Positions 10,501 through 22,900 of a DNA stretch of 36,285 bases are shown piece after piece. Source of the stretch: a virus; the IMG/VR virus record IMGVR_UViG_3300013094_000139, positions 1 to 36,285 of that record; one strand, written 5' to 3'. Made by a program: the position numbers and the translations under genes. The notes below the pieces were generated by a model. The model was not told the origin of the DNA. It ran no database searches and worked only from the letters and a program-made list of their open reading frames with translations. Numbering within the stretch: the first letter of the stretch is position 1; each line of letters opens with the position of its first letter.

Positions 10501-10924
10501 CAATTTAGAAAATTTTAAAATGCTAAGTGATAGTTTGATTATGAATAGCGTAAAGTTTAAACCATTGTTTGGTGTAAAAGCAGACCCGAGCCTACAAGCA
10601 ACTATTAAAGTAATTAAGAATGTCGGAACAACTGCAAGTGATAGTGAAATACGTACATTGGTTCTAACAGAAATCAATAGGTATTTTAGCATTGATAATT
10701 GGGGATTTGGTAATACTTTTTATTTTAGTGAATTGAGTGCATACTTACATAGTGTGTTAGGAGATTACATTAATTCTGTAGTATTGGTACCAAATGATCC
10801 TAACTTAGTATTTGGTGATTTATACCAGATCGGTAGCGCACCGTATGAAATATTTGTAAGTTGTGCACAAGCAACAGATATCACAGTTATAACAGCACTA
10901 ACTCCTGCTGAGTTACAGAATTAA
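7574..10924 (+). CDS. 6: Baseplate wedge subunit gp6
   Basis: 1116 aa, well above T4 gp6 (about 660). The conserved N-terminus is clear: DYESLRKNFVDYLRAYYPET, then SSEYIALLDVIAFMGQGLAF and RDSVIKLANLIGYTPKRN. Residues about 330-450 contain the baseplate-J-like core (VSYQFGDGVFSEIPVG, ITLP-type turn, then RAPQQYYTQNRMVNGEDYNN). The C-terminal part (about 970-1110) has the gp6-type dimer region (KADPSLQATIKVIKN, SIDNWGFGNTFYFSELSAYL). The middle is enlarged compared with T4. In T4, gp6 forms the continuous inner ring tying wedges together and drives the hexagon-to-star change. Start support: AAGAGA six bases upstream and the late-promoter motif. Confidence 0.9.
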   Translation: MATSSRQSNIFGVNDWKSIYKTYNSADFQSYDYESLRKNFVDYLRAYYPETFNDYVESSEYIALLDVIAFMGQGLAFRDDLNSRENFIDTAERRDSVIKLANLIGYTPKRNITGQGFLKLVSIQTSEPVSDINGLNLGNINVLWNDPANPNWQQQFNAIINASLVTSQRVGRPGNTQTILDVQTDEYGVNIPPTYIPTSSFTGTVDSNSMNFECVSVSSVNSNSLYEKSPVPGSPFNILYRNDKLGYSSPNTGFFVYFKQGVLQQYTFNIAEQTTNQVVDINIEGINNTDTWLFEVNTTTGALTQWTQVDNIYANQNTQLAGNQRKVFSVISRFNDQVSYQFGDGVFSEIPVGTFVAFVRSGNALTYTINPTELNGISINLNYLSKNNRIETLSLVMELTLPVTTAQARETLTDIKSRAPQQYYTQNRMVNGEDYNNFPYTLYSSIIKSKAINRSSVGVSRNYDLLDPTAKFSSTNDFADDGGLYMDPSDGFTTFTPNGSSSIASFLTTTLANVLNNSRSQQFYVQTFPWVTMTYTTLSSIYYWGQTSRVDNETTGYFYNSNGPAGIGVYATGNVAYITEGALLRFVAPPGYYFDQSNQLVGGLAGPSDITYIWASVTSVTGDGSNSGIGNLSSGVGPVVLSVLVPDTCRLTTIIPSFTNNLGTTLIQDCITQINLKNDFSLVFDNTMLANQARWSRSTVTDANAFVTFKSQSSGSYLVTYRSLAYFFASANEIRFSFDRDKVIYDPLTGKLMQDYITILKSNSQPISNNALAKDIKLYVVGQPTETDGYVDDYSVEVSTIDATTNFIRDPDFFAAVTGYVTGFSNYQYFTFFQQLTDANMLSRYVMIPTSEIVYQYGSLADITTVRYEYPANTVFFAAFENAFYVTVQDPTNANVLTVSSLNNYTVKTGRQGLYFQYRHISNETTRINPATTNIIDLYLVTQSYYTQYQNWITDTTGTIAEPSAPSINELMQSYSNLENFKMLSDSLIMNSVKFKPLFGVKADPSLQATIKVIKNVGTTASDSEIRTLVLTEINRYFSIDNWGFGNTFYFSELSAYLHSVLGDYINSVVLVPNDPNLVFGDLYQIGSAPYEIFVSCAQATDITVITALTPAELQN

Positions 10925-10938
10925 AATAGGCATAGATA

Positions 10939-13900
10939 ATGGCAACAAAAATTAGAACAATTGATTTTTTACCAGAGATTTTTCAAACAACCACAAACGA
11001 GTTATTTTTAAATGCTACGTTAGACCAATTGGTTCAACAACCAGATTTTAAAAAGGTTCAAGGCTTCATTGGTAGCAAATTTGGATATGGCATTTCAAGT
11101 ACTGACAAATATTTGACAGAACCAACCGTTACACGAACAAACTACCAATTAGAACCAGCAGTTGTTTTTAAGAAAAAAGATACTAGTATTGCAGTTGACA
11201 TGATAACCTATCCGGGTTTGGTTAGTGCAATTGAATTAGAAAGCGGTATTAAAACAAATCATAACAATTTGTTTAGTAATGAATTCTATGCATGGGATAG
11301 TTTTGCAGATTTAGATAAACTTATTAACTTTGGTCAATACTATTGGGTACCGCAAGGCCCTGAACCAGTTACAATTTCTAATGTACAAGCATTAACTGAA
11401 GCTACCTTTGCAGTCAATAGTTTAGCAAATGAATATACTTTTGTTATTAATGATGCCTCTACTACTCAGGGTAATCCTACAATTGAATTGGTTAGAGGTG
11501 GAACATATAGATTTAATTTAAATCAAACAACACCTTTTTATATTCAAACTCAACCAGGACTGTCCGGTGTTGATGCAACGAAAACAAATGTAAGTACACG
11601 TGAAATTTACGGTGTAGAAAATAACGGTAGTCAAACACAAAGTGTAATTTTCAATGTACCGTTAACCTCAGATCAACAGTATATATTTTCGCCAGGTGAC
11701 ATTTTTGCAGATTTACTAACAACCAAATCCTTCAATGATATTCATCATCATTATTTGAATGAGATTGTTTCAATTGACGGTGTCAATCAACTTGAAGGTA
11801 AAACATTACTATTTTACGGTACTGATGCGGCTGAAGTTTCAAATTTTACAAATACGAATGTTAACAAATATTTGTATAAGATACGTTATCTTGGTAATTC
11901 TTCCAATCCATTGATAGAATTAGATCCATATGAAATACTTAGTGATAATACTCAAATTACTATTCAAAGTGGTGTTGATTATATCTCACGTGTATTCATT
12001 AAAGATAGTTATGGGAATATACAGCTAATCCCACAAATAACTAGTACATTAGATACTTTATATTATCAAGACGGAGTAAATCCTTCAAAATTTGGTAAAA
12101 TAAAATTAATCGACAATCCACTAAGTAGTACCATCAATGTCAACGATGACGTATTGGGACAAACATCATATACTAGTCCTAATGGAATTACATTTACCAA
12201 TGGATTAAAAGTTCAATTCACCGGTAGTATATTTCCTGTTGAATTTTTAAATGACACATATTATGTTGAGGGTGTTGGTACCGGAATCATATTGATACCA
12301 GTCAGCCAACAGATTGTTCCTGAACCTTTTGGTGATACAATAAGTGAAGCATTTGATGAAACATATTATGATATGGATACATATGAGAGTTCATTGCAAC
12401 TATCTCATACTGCTGACTACATTACAATCAATCGTGCTAGCTTAGATAGAAATGCATGGACACGCAGTAATGCTTGGTTCCACGTTGATGTACTAAAAAT
12501 AACAATTGAAAATAATACAATTAGTCCTATTGCAAGTGCGGCACTAGCATCTAACAATGCTAGAGCAAAACGACCAATTATTGAATTTTATCCTAACCTA
12601 AAGTTAATCAATTCAGGAGTTAAAGGTAGAACTGCAATCGATTATGTTGATTTATCCACAAACAATGCAATGTCAATTGTTTCTGGTGCCACTGCATATT
12701 ATCCAGACGGTGTTACAAGCCAATTGTTCAATGGTGCAAGAATTGTTTTTGCCAATGATAACAATGTAGAAGTAAGAAACAAAATATTTGTAGCAAATAT
12801 TTCTAAAATCAACGGTGTTGAAACTATAACACTAAGTGTAGCTAGCGATGGTAATATCAAATATCTTGATCAAGTGTTTGTAACACGCGGAGAAAAATAC
12901 AAAGGTACTAGTTATTATTTTGATGGTGCATTTTGGATTCAGGCACAACAAAAAACAACGGTCAATCAGGCTCCTTTATTTGACATATTTGATAGTAATG
13001 GCATTAGCTTTAGTGACACATCATATTATGCTGGCTCAGACTTTATTGGATGCACATTGTTTCAATATGCGATTGGTACAGGCCCAGTAGATACGATTTT
13101 AAATTTTCCTATAGCATATGGTAATGTAGGAAATCTTAGTGACATTACATTTGAAATAACACTCAATAATCAAATATTTAATTATGTTATTAACAATGTC
13201 TCAACTCCTCAGTCAGTAAACACAGGATATGTATACTCATTGGACAATAATGGTAATACAATTAGAAAAATTGGTTGGGTAACTGCTGCAGAGAAAAGTT
13301 TCCAATATCAAGTGTTTAATTATGTATACAATAGTAATGTTATGCCCGCGGGTCCTATATTTATAACAGACATAGCTGCGAAAAGTAGCACATCTACTAT
13401 TTGGCCTACCATAGTTGTATATGTAGATAATACAAGAGTTGACACTTCATCTTATACTGTTTCTATTGGTGCAACCACAACAACCATAATATTACTCAAT
13501 AGCATAGCGGAAGATACACATGTTGATGTAATGATTTATAGTGATCAAATTTCAGAAATGGGATATTTTCAAGTACCTAGTAATCTAGACCACAATCCCT
13601 TTAACACACCTATCACTAATTTAAATTTAGGTGATATACGTGGTCATTACAAAAGTATCTGTAATAATATAGCATTGTCTGGCTCTGCATTTGGCGCAAA
13701 CAATTATAGAGATATGGGCATCGTAATCCCATATGGTACTAAGATTATTCAAAATAGTTCTAGTATAGCATCAGCCGCCGCATTCCTTAGAAAACAAAGT
13801 ACAAACTTCTTTAACAGTATTATATATAATTCTACAGAATATGTGAAGTTTAAAGCATTGTTGGCAAACACAGTTAACACTCAGAATTTTACTCCCTATG

Positions 13901-16900
13901 ATACACCTGACAGCATGCTAGATAGTGCATTGGACATCATTACCAGTGTTAAGTCAAGTGATAATGCGTTCTATTGGAGTGATATGCTACCTAGCAAAAC
14001 TCCAAAATATGTTAATAACTATCAATTCAAAGTTGGTATAGCAAATTCAGTATTCCCGACAAATATATTACATGACTTTAAGAATGCAAACTACAATGGT
14101 TTATTGATTTATGTAGTGCGTAATGTTGCTGGTTTACCCACTCAAACAATTCAACTTTATAAAGATATTGATTATGTTGTGCCTGATGGTCAACTTTATG
14201 TAGAAATTTTATTAACATTGCAGAATAATGATGTAATCATTATAAAAGAATATGATCAAACTTATGGAAGTTATATACCTAACACTCCTACTAAAGTAGG
14301 ATTCTACCCATTGTTTGTTCCTGAAGTAATTTTGGATGATACATATACAATACCTACATACTTCCTTAAGGGGCATGACGGCAGTTATACTAAGTTATAC
14401 GGTGAGTATAATAATGGTTATTTAGAAGACTTTAGAGATAAAGTATTGTATGAATTTGAAATGCGTATCTACAATAACATGAAAGTAGATGCTAAATTGC
14501 CATTGTCACTTGATGATATTAAACCTGGCCAATTTAGAACGACAGATTATTCATACAATGATTTTATGACAATCTATAGTACTAGTTTCTTAAATTGGAT
14601 TGGATTGAATCGTGTAAACTATACAAATCAGTTTTTTGACAGTAATAATGATTTCACATGGAATTATAATTCAACTCTCAATAATTTAGACAATACAAAA
14701 TTCAAGCAAGGTAATTGGAAAGGTATCTATCTATGGTTATATGATACAGTAAGTCCACACACAACACCATGGGAGATGCTAGGGTTAGTTAATAAACCTG
14801 TTTGGTGGGAAACTAGATATGGCCCCGCACCTTATACAAGTGATAATACATTATTATGGACTGACTTAAGCAATGGATATGTATACAACGATGGTTCACC
14901 TTATATCAATAGTAAGCGTGTTAGACCTAATTTAGTGAGTATTATTCCTGTTGATAATCAGGGTAACTTATTAAGTCCGTTTGGACAATACACAAACGGA
15001 CAATTGATATCTACATACAATAATGCAACTTTCAATGCACCATGGGCAGTGGGTGATGTTGGCCCTGCAGAATATAGTTATTTGAAGAGTTCAGCATGGC
15101 CCTTTGACTTAATGCGCATATATGCATTAACTAAACCAGCACAATTTTTTACATTAGGATTAGATTTAGATGTTTATAAGTATAGTACAGAATTTCAACA
15201 ATACTTAGTATATGACAGACTTAGAACTGCCCCTAATCAATTAGAAATTTATGGCGGTGGTGCAGGTGGACCAGTGTCAGCCTACAGTAATTATGCACAA
15301 CATAGTTATTTTAATTGGGTTGTTGATTATTTAAATCAATATGGTTTAAACGGTAGTTCAATCATTACAGATTTGTCAAACAGTTTAGATGTTCGTTTAG
15401 TGTATCGTCTAGCTGGCTTTAGTGATAAGAACCAGTTAGAATTTTATATAGAAAAAGGTAGTCCAAATAGTAAAAATAATGTGTTATTGATTCCTGATGA
15501 CAGTTACAATATTGTATTGTATAAAAATGAACCTGATGATGTCATCATTTATAGCAGCATCATCATTCAAAAAATTAGCACTGGATATAAAATATTTGGT
15601 AATAGTCAGAACAAAGCATATTTTTTAGCGTTTGATCCATTGTTTAATAACAACTATACACCAATAACAGTTGGTGGGACAAGTGTAAATGTACCAAATG
15701 ACTACGCATCTAATGTAACTGTTATACCTTATGGATATGAGTTTTCAAGCATACAATTATTAGCAAACTTTATAGCTAGTTATGGCAGATACTTGACTAG
15801 TCAAGGTATGCAGTTTACTGATACAGAAAACGGCATTGAAATAAACTGGAATCAGATGATTGCGGAAATGCTATATTGGTACAACACAGGTTGGGAAGTC
15901 GGTAGCACAATTAATTTGAATCCTAACGCAAATATTATCACAATAGATAACTCACAATCTGTGATTCAGCCTTTAACAGATTACAATGAAAATTATATTT
16001 TAAATCAAAACTTAATACAAGTTCCCATCAATAACTTAGAAATATATAGAAAAGATACTTTGTTTAGCGCCAAAGCGTTAACACAAGGTGATAGCTTAAG
16101 TTATTTCAGATCAATTGTCAGTAGTGTTGAACACGCTGTTATATTTGACAATACAACTGTATTCAATGATATAATATTCAATTTGGTTACTGGTTTACGC
16201 CAACAACGTTTGTACCTTAAAGGAACTAAAACAAATAATTGGAATGGTACATTAAATGCGCCTGGCTTCATCATAAATCAAGACAATGTAACTGATTGGC
16301 AACCCAATGTGCGTTATGTTAAGGGTGATATTGTAGTGTACAAACGTCAATACTGGATGGCTAATATACCGGTAGTTGTACCAAATATCACATTTAATTC
16401 TAATGAATGGTTATTAACACAATATCAAAATATTCATAAAGGTTTAGTACCAAATCCTAGTACTAGATCATATGAATCAGATTTATATTATAATACGTAT
16501 AAGAGTAATTTAGAGTCAGATGGTGGATTGTTAAGTTATTCATTGATTGGATATAGACCAAGACCTTATCTTGCAGACGCTAACCTAGACGATACAAGTC
16601 AAGTTAATTTATTCAAGACAATGATTAAAGGTAAAGGCACAGGTGATACTCTCAAAGCATTGCAAAGTATTGAGTTACAGGGCCATGAATTCACATATGA
16701 CATTTATGAAAATTGGGCTATTAAGAGTGTCGAATACGGCGGTGTATTGAATAGTAATTTTATTGAGTTTACACTTAATGGAAATGCATTAACTGGTAAT
16801 CCCTCTATCATTGCAATTACAAATGGCAATGGTGTAAGTTATGCTCAACAAGAAGTACCATTATCAAATATTGTCAACTATGCTAGATCCTTGATCTCTA

Positions 16901-19900
16901 GTGATATTTTACCTATTATGACAACTGCTCCTATGACTCAACTTGCTAGTGCAGGTTATGTACACATGGATGATGTTGCATTAATGGCATATACGGTGCA
17001 ACGGCTAGATCCATTGTCAGTATATTTCTTATACGGTGATGATTATGTATGGATTGCTAATAAAACAAACGACTGGGGTGTGTATTCTGTTTTAAGTTTA
17101 AACAACTCAATTACTTCTATTAAAAATAACTTTAACAATACTGTAACCGTTACTTTTGAATCAGCACATAATCTAACCACTAGTGATGTGATTGGTATAT
17201 CATATTATAGTACTGTTGTTGACGGATACTACACAATTAACAGTATTGCTAGTGCAACCAGTATAATTATAAACATTAGCTTGCCTAATGGTACTACATC
17301 AATACCTGCAGTTGGGTCTTCATTTGTAATTAAATTACAACTTCAACGCATTGGTAGCCCATTAGATATTAATTCTTTACCATTAGCATATGAATATGCA
17401 AATGAATATGTTTGGATGGATAAGGGTAGTAACAATAATTGGTTAGTGTATGAAAAATCACAAAACTATAGTAAGACAAACTTTATCAGTAGTATTGAAA
17501 ATGATGTGAACGTAAGTTATGGATCACAAGTTATATATATTCCTGAAGTAGGATTTTACATCAGTGATGCTGGTCGTGGTATCATGTACAAGTATATACA
17601 ATCTGATGCTGGGTTTGTCAAGATGAGTGAGTACACACCTGATGGTGGCGCAACAGCACCATATGGACAAGTAATTGCACGTAGCGATGAATTTGTAGCA
17701 GTAAGTAGTCCAAATCCATCAATAAGCCAAATCTTTATCTATCGCATTGTTAATACGCCCGAGATTGATGCGTTGGTATTAGAACAAGTGTTAAATTATA
17801 CGTTTGGTGTACCCGTAGGTACCGCAATGGCATTTAGCGGTGATAGTGAATTCTTCTTTGTAAACTTCCCTGGATTAAATTTAACCAGCGCAGGTGGTGG
17901 ACAAGGTGCAATTCTTATATACAAGCGTAGCCCTGACTTTACATATTTTAATCCATATCCTACAATGGCATTGTCAAATACGACATTACCTAATGAGAAA
18001 TTTTTCACACTCAGGGGTGATAGACGTAGCAGTAGTGCATTGGTACCCGGTCAAAGAATATCATTCTTTCACTATACACAATTTGGTGCATCAGCATTGG
18101 CAGAAGTAGGATATGATCCACAAACAGGCTACACACTACAACAAGCAGAAACTGCAACACAAATTAACGGTGAAGCACCATACAAACAAAAATATAGACG
18201 TTATTATATCAAGGCAAGTGGTAATATTCCAGTTGGTACTATATTTGCAATTGATCCCTCAATTGACAATGTTGATTATACTGTTACTTCTACAAATAGT
18301 TTATATGATGCGCCATCAAATACAACTAAGATTTACTTAGATAATATTTTAGCTCCAATATGGACGAACTTATTTTCCGTGTTAGACACCTATTCAATTC
18401 AATATTTTGATTTGTCAATTGTGCCCGGTGTTAATCAAATTTATACATACACAAACATGTTACCAGTCAATACGTATGTTACAGTAATTACTACTGAATA
18501 TACACCGGATCCCGGCTTTCCTGGTGATGCGACACGTGGTGTAACAAAAGTTCACACAGTAGAAAGAATTGGTTATAGCATTCCCGGACAAGATACATAT
18601 ATTCGTGCAGTACAGAATATATTCACTGGTGGAAACTATATCAGTACACCATTAAGTACAAACGCTGCTGATGTTTTTGGTTATAGTATTGCAGTCAATT
18701 ATGATGCAACGAAATTATTTGTAGGTGCACCATATAAGAATTTCTTAAGTCCTTTTATTGCGAATGTGGGTACAGTATATGCATTTAGTAGATTAGAACA
18801 AAAGTATGAAATAGATTTTACTCCTCCTGCAGGAAATGTTTTTGAATTATACTTAGATTTTATTCCGGGTGTAGGAACATCTCTGTGGTTGAATGGATCT
18901 AAACTAGATACAAGTAGATATGCATTTGGATCTATAAATGATAGTGTTTATGTAAAGATATCAGGTTTAGTAGCAGGTGATATCATATCAATTAAATCAC
19001 CTAATTTCGTAGTTGATCAACAATTAACAAGTTATGAAAGTCCTGATGGTGTAATACCTGGACAACAATTTGGTAAATCAATATCATGTAATAGTACTGG
19101 TACTGAAGTAATTGTGGGTTGTCCGCATGACTTGACAATGCCTGGCCAAGAGGGTGCAGTATATAGATTTACACATGAAGGTAAAAAATACGGAACAATT
19201 ACTGCATTAATTGGTGTTAACGGTACTGGTCAAATGACAGAATCGTATATTCTATTGAATGGCTATAGCGTACAAATTCCAGTAGGTGATGCGTATACTG
19301 CTGCCAATGCAATCAACAATGCGGCAGTTCCTAATGTAATTGCTTATGTATTTGATACACCTTCCGGTGATAATTTACTAAGAATTCGTTTACTCAATAA
19401 ATCAATAGGTGAAGAAAATAACAAATTAGATATCAATGTATTTAATGGCAATGAGTTCTTCTTCTTGGGAATTGCACCTTATATCAAAACACAAGTTATT
19501 CGTGAACCACATGCACAAGAAGGTAGCTATTTTGGTGAGCACGTGTTGTTTAATGAAAAAGGTTCTTTTGCAGTAACTGCACCTCATGCAACAAGTTATG
19601 CATCTACCTCATTTGATAATCTCGCTTCTGATATACATAACAACACAGTTTTTGATAATAATTTAACTACATTTGAAGATAAGTTCCCAGAAGCCGGTGC
19701 AGTATATATATTTGATTATATTCCAACATATGATGAAAGTTTATTAAATGCAGGGCAGTTTGTATATGCACAGAGTTGTAATGATGACATTAGTGATTAC
19801 GGGGCAACACCTTTATATGGCGCTAGCATAGCATTCAACAATGATACATTGATGGTTGGTAGTCCAAAGTTTAAAGCAGACATAGCAGTTAGCACATCTA

Positions 19901-22900
19901 CATATACAGGTGACGGTACAACTAAATCTTATTCAATTTATAGCGGATTATCGTCAAACGACATTCAGGTTACATTGAATGGCATAGTACAAAGAATATC
20001 TAATCCAGCTAAAACTTATATCAATGATGGTAAAACGCTTAAGTATACATTAACTGCAGGGGCAACTCAAAATTCTTTATTTGTCACAGTTAATGGAGTG
20101 CTTCAAGTAGCAGGTAGTCCCAGCTTACCTGGATCTAATTACATTGTTAATACTACATCATTAACTTTTATAAATCGCTTAAATCCGGGTGATGTAGTAT
20201 CAATTACTGAATTGTATACAGGTGCATATCATATTGTTGGATCATTATTAGTATTCAATGTTGCACCAGTCAAAAATGCAATTATACAAATCAATCAATC
20301 GTTACATAAAGATAACTTAGGATATTCTAGTGCAAACGGTAGAGTAACGATTTATGAAAACAAATCTAAAATTAACAATTGGCACATTTACAGAAATCCT
20401 ACTGAAATTGTTGATTTAGATAAGATACAACAAATTAAATTGTATGATAATGTAAATGATGACACATTAGATAGTTTAGATTATTTTGATCCATTGAATG
20501 GTAAATTATTAGGTGCAGTAAGAGAAAATTTAGATTTTATATCAGATAGTGATCCAGCTGGATACAACTCACCTAAATATACAACCGGTAAATTAGTATG
20601 GGGAACTAATCATGTTGGTAAACTTTGGTTCAATACTTCTAATACAAAATTTTTAAATTATCATCAAGATGATTTACATTACAATAGTGTTAACTGGGGT
20701 CGTATATTCCCGGGTAGTACAGTTACTGTATACTCTTGGACTGAGAATTCAGTACTACCAGTTAATTATACTGGTGCAGGTACTGTATTAGATATTGAAA
20801 AATATGTAGTTGGATATTCAGTTGACTCCACAAGCCAATTGGTTACCAAATATTACTATTGGGTCAGAAATACAAATGAAATATACAATGGTAAAACACT
20901 AAGTGATAGTATTCTAGAAAATTATATCACCGACCCACAGAACTCAGGTATTAGTTATTTTGCACCATTGGACGCTAGTACATATGCTTTATACAACAGC
21001 CGAGATTATATACACGGTGTACAAACTAATATGCATATTGGATTTAGTACTGGTGTTAGTGAAGCTCCATTACGCAATGAATTTAAACTAATAAGAAGTA
21101 ATTTTGCAGAAGATTTTCTACCCGGATTTGTTGATCCATCACGTGGCTATACAACCCCAATTGGATTGTACAGTAGAATGTTAGATAGTTTTGCAGGTGA
21201 TGATTTAAGCGGGCAAGTCGTGCCTGATCTTAATTTACCATCATATATGCGCACCGGTGTTAATGTAAGACCAAGACAAAGTTTCTTTGTAGATAGATTC
21301 AATGCATTGAAAAATTATTTAGAGTACTGCAATACAGTACTATTGCAGTACCCAGTAACTGAGGTCAGTAATTTAACTTTCTTAAGTGCACAGGGAACAT
21401 ATTATGATACAACTGCATATTGGTCATATGTTTACTATTGGGATACAGGTTATAGTGATAGTACAAAAACAACAGTTGAAGTAAACATATATGCTGATTT
21501 GTTAAAATTAACACCTAGTGAAGGTATGATTGTCGGTGTTAGGTTCAATGGTCAAGGTAAGCGTGAAGTATATGCTTACACTAGTGGACAATGGAATCGT
21601 GTTGGTCTACAAGACGGCACTATACAAATTAATAGTATGTTATGGGATTATGCTGGTAACCGTATTGGATTTGGTGATAGTTTCTTTGATACATTACCAT
21701 TTGATCAATACCCTAGCACTGAAACACGTTATATCATACGTGCATTGAACGAGCAAATTTTTACAGGACCTCTATTAAAATATAGAAATGAATCATTGAT
21801 ATTGTTATTTGAATACATCCAAAGTGAAAACACATTAGAACATAATTATCTGCCATGGCTAAACAAAACTAGCTTTGTAGATATTGACTATGTGGTTCGC
21901 CCATTAATTCAAGAAACAAAATATCAACTTGATAACTCAACATTATTAAGTGGCTACGTGGATGAAATAAAACCGTATCATACAGTAGTTAAAGATATAT
22001 CATTTAGTTACACAGGCTATGATTCTACTGAGTCTTATATGACTGATTTTGATTTGCCTGCTATATATGATGCTACTAGAAACGTATTCACAACCCCTAA
22101 ATTAGTGTACGATAGCAATGCGACATTAAGTAACGATGATGAATATAGTGCAAGTGCATCTATTTGGACTACCGATGCATATAGTAGCTGGTATCAAAAT
22201 TTTGGATTGACGCTAATTGACATACCAAATCAAACAGTAGCATCAGTTACAAAATATGTAGCCACTGTTGATAATATTTTATACATTGATAATGCTCGTG
22301 GATTGCCAATTCAAGGAGTAATGTATATCAACGGGGAAGCAATTGGTTATAATAATATCAACAGAGAAACCGGATTAGTATCAGGACTAACTAGGGGTCT
22401 TGAGAACACAACAGTAATAACACATTTACCGGGTGAACTAGTAGTAATGAATTTACCTGCAATCATGGTATTAGATGGTGGTCGCAATTATGTTAATCCA
22501 CCAAGTGTTACTGCGTATATAGATACTACGATATATCCAAAACCAACAACACCAGCAGTATTGTCTCCTGTGATGAACGGCGATCAAGTTGCGGCGGTAG
22601 TAGTTGTGGACCCGGGTGCTGGTTATGCAGTCAAACCTGAAATCATCTTCTCAAGTAGCTACGATGTTACATTTGATGAAAATGCAATCAATGCCACAAC
22701 TCATACAATTTTAATACCTAGTACGTTCTTTGTTACTGGTGACTTAATTAAGAGCACCTCTAGCGATCCAACTCATACAAGCATTCTTGATGGATACTAT
22801 TATGTATACATTGTTGCGACTATAAATGAAAACGAACTTGCACAGATTACATTACATAAATCACATGCGGCAAGTTTAAAAGGTGAAAATCAATTGGTAT

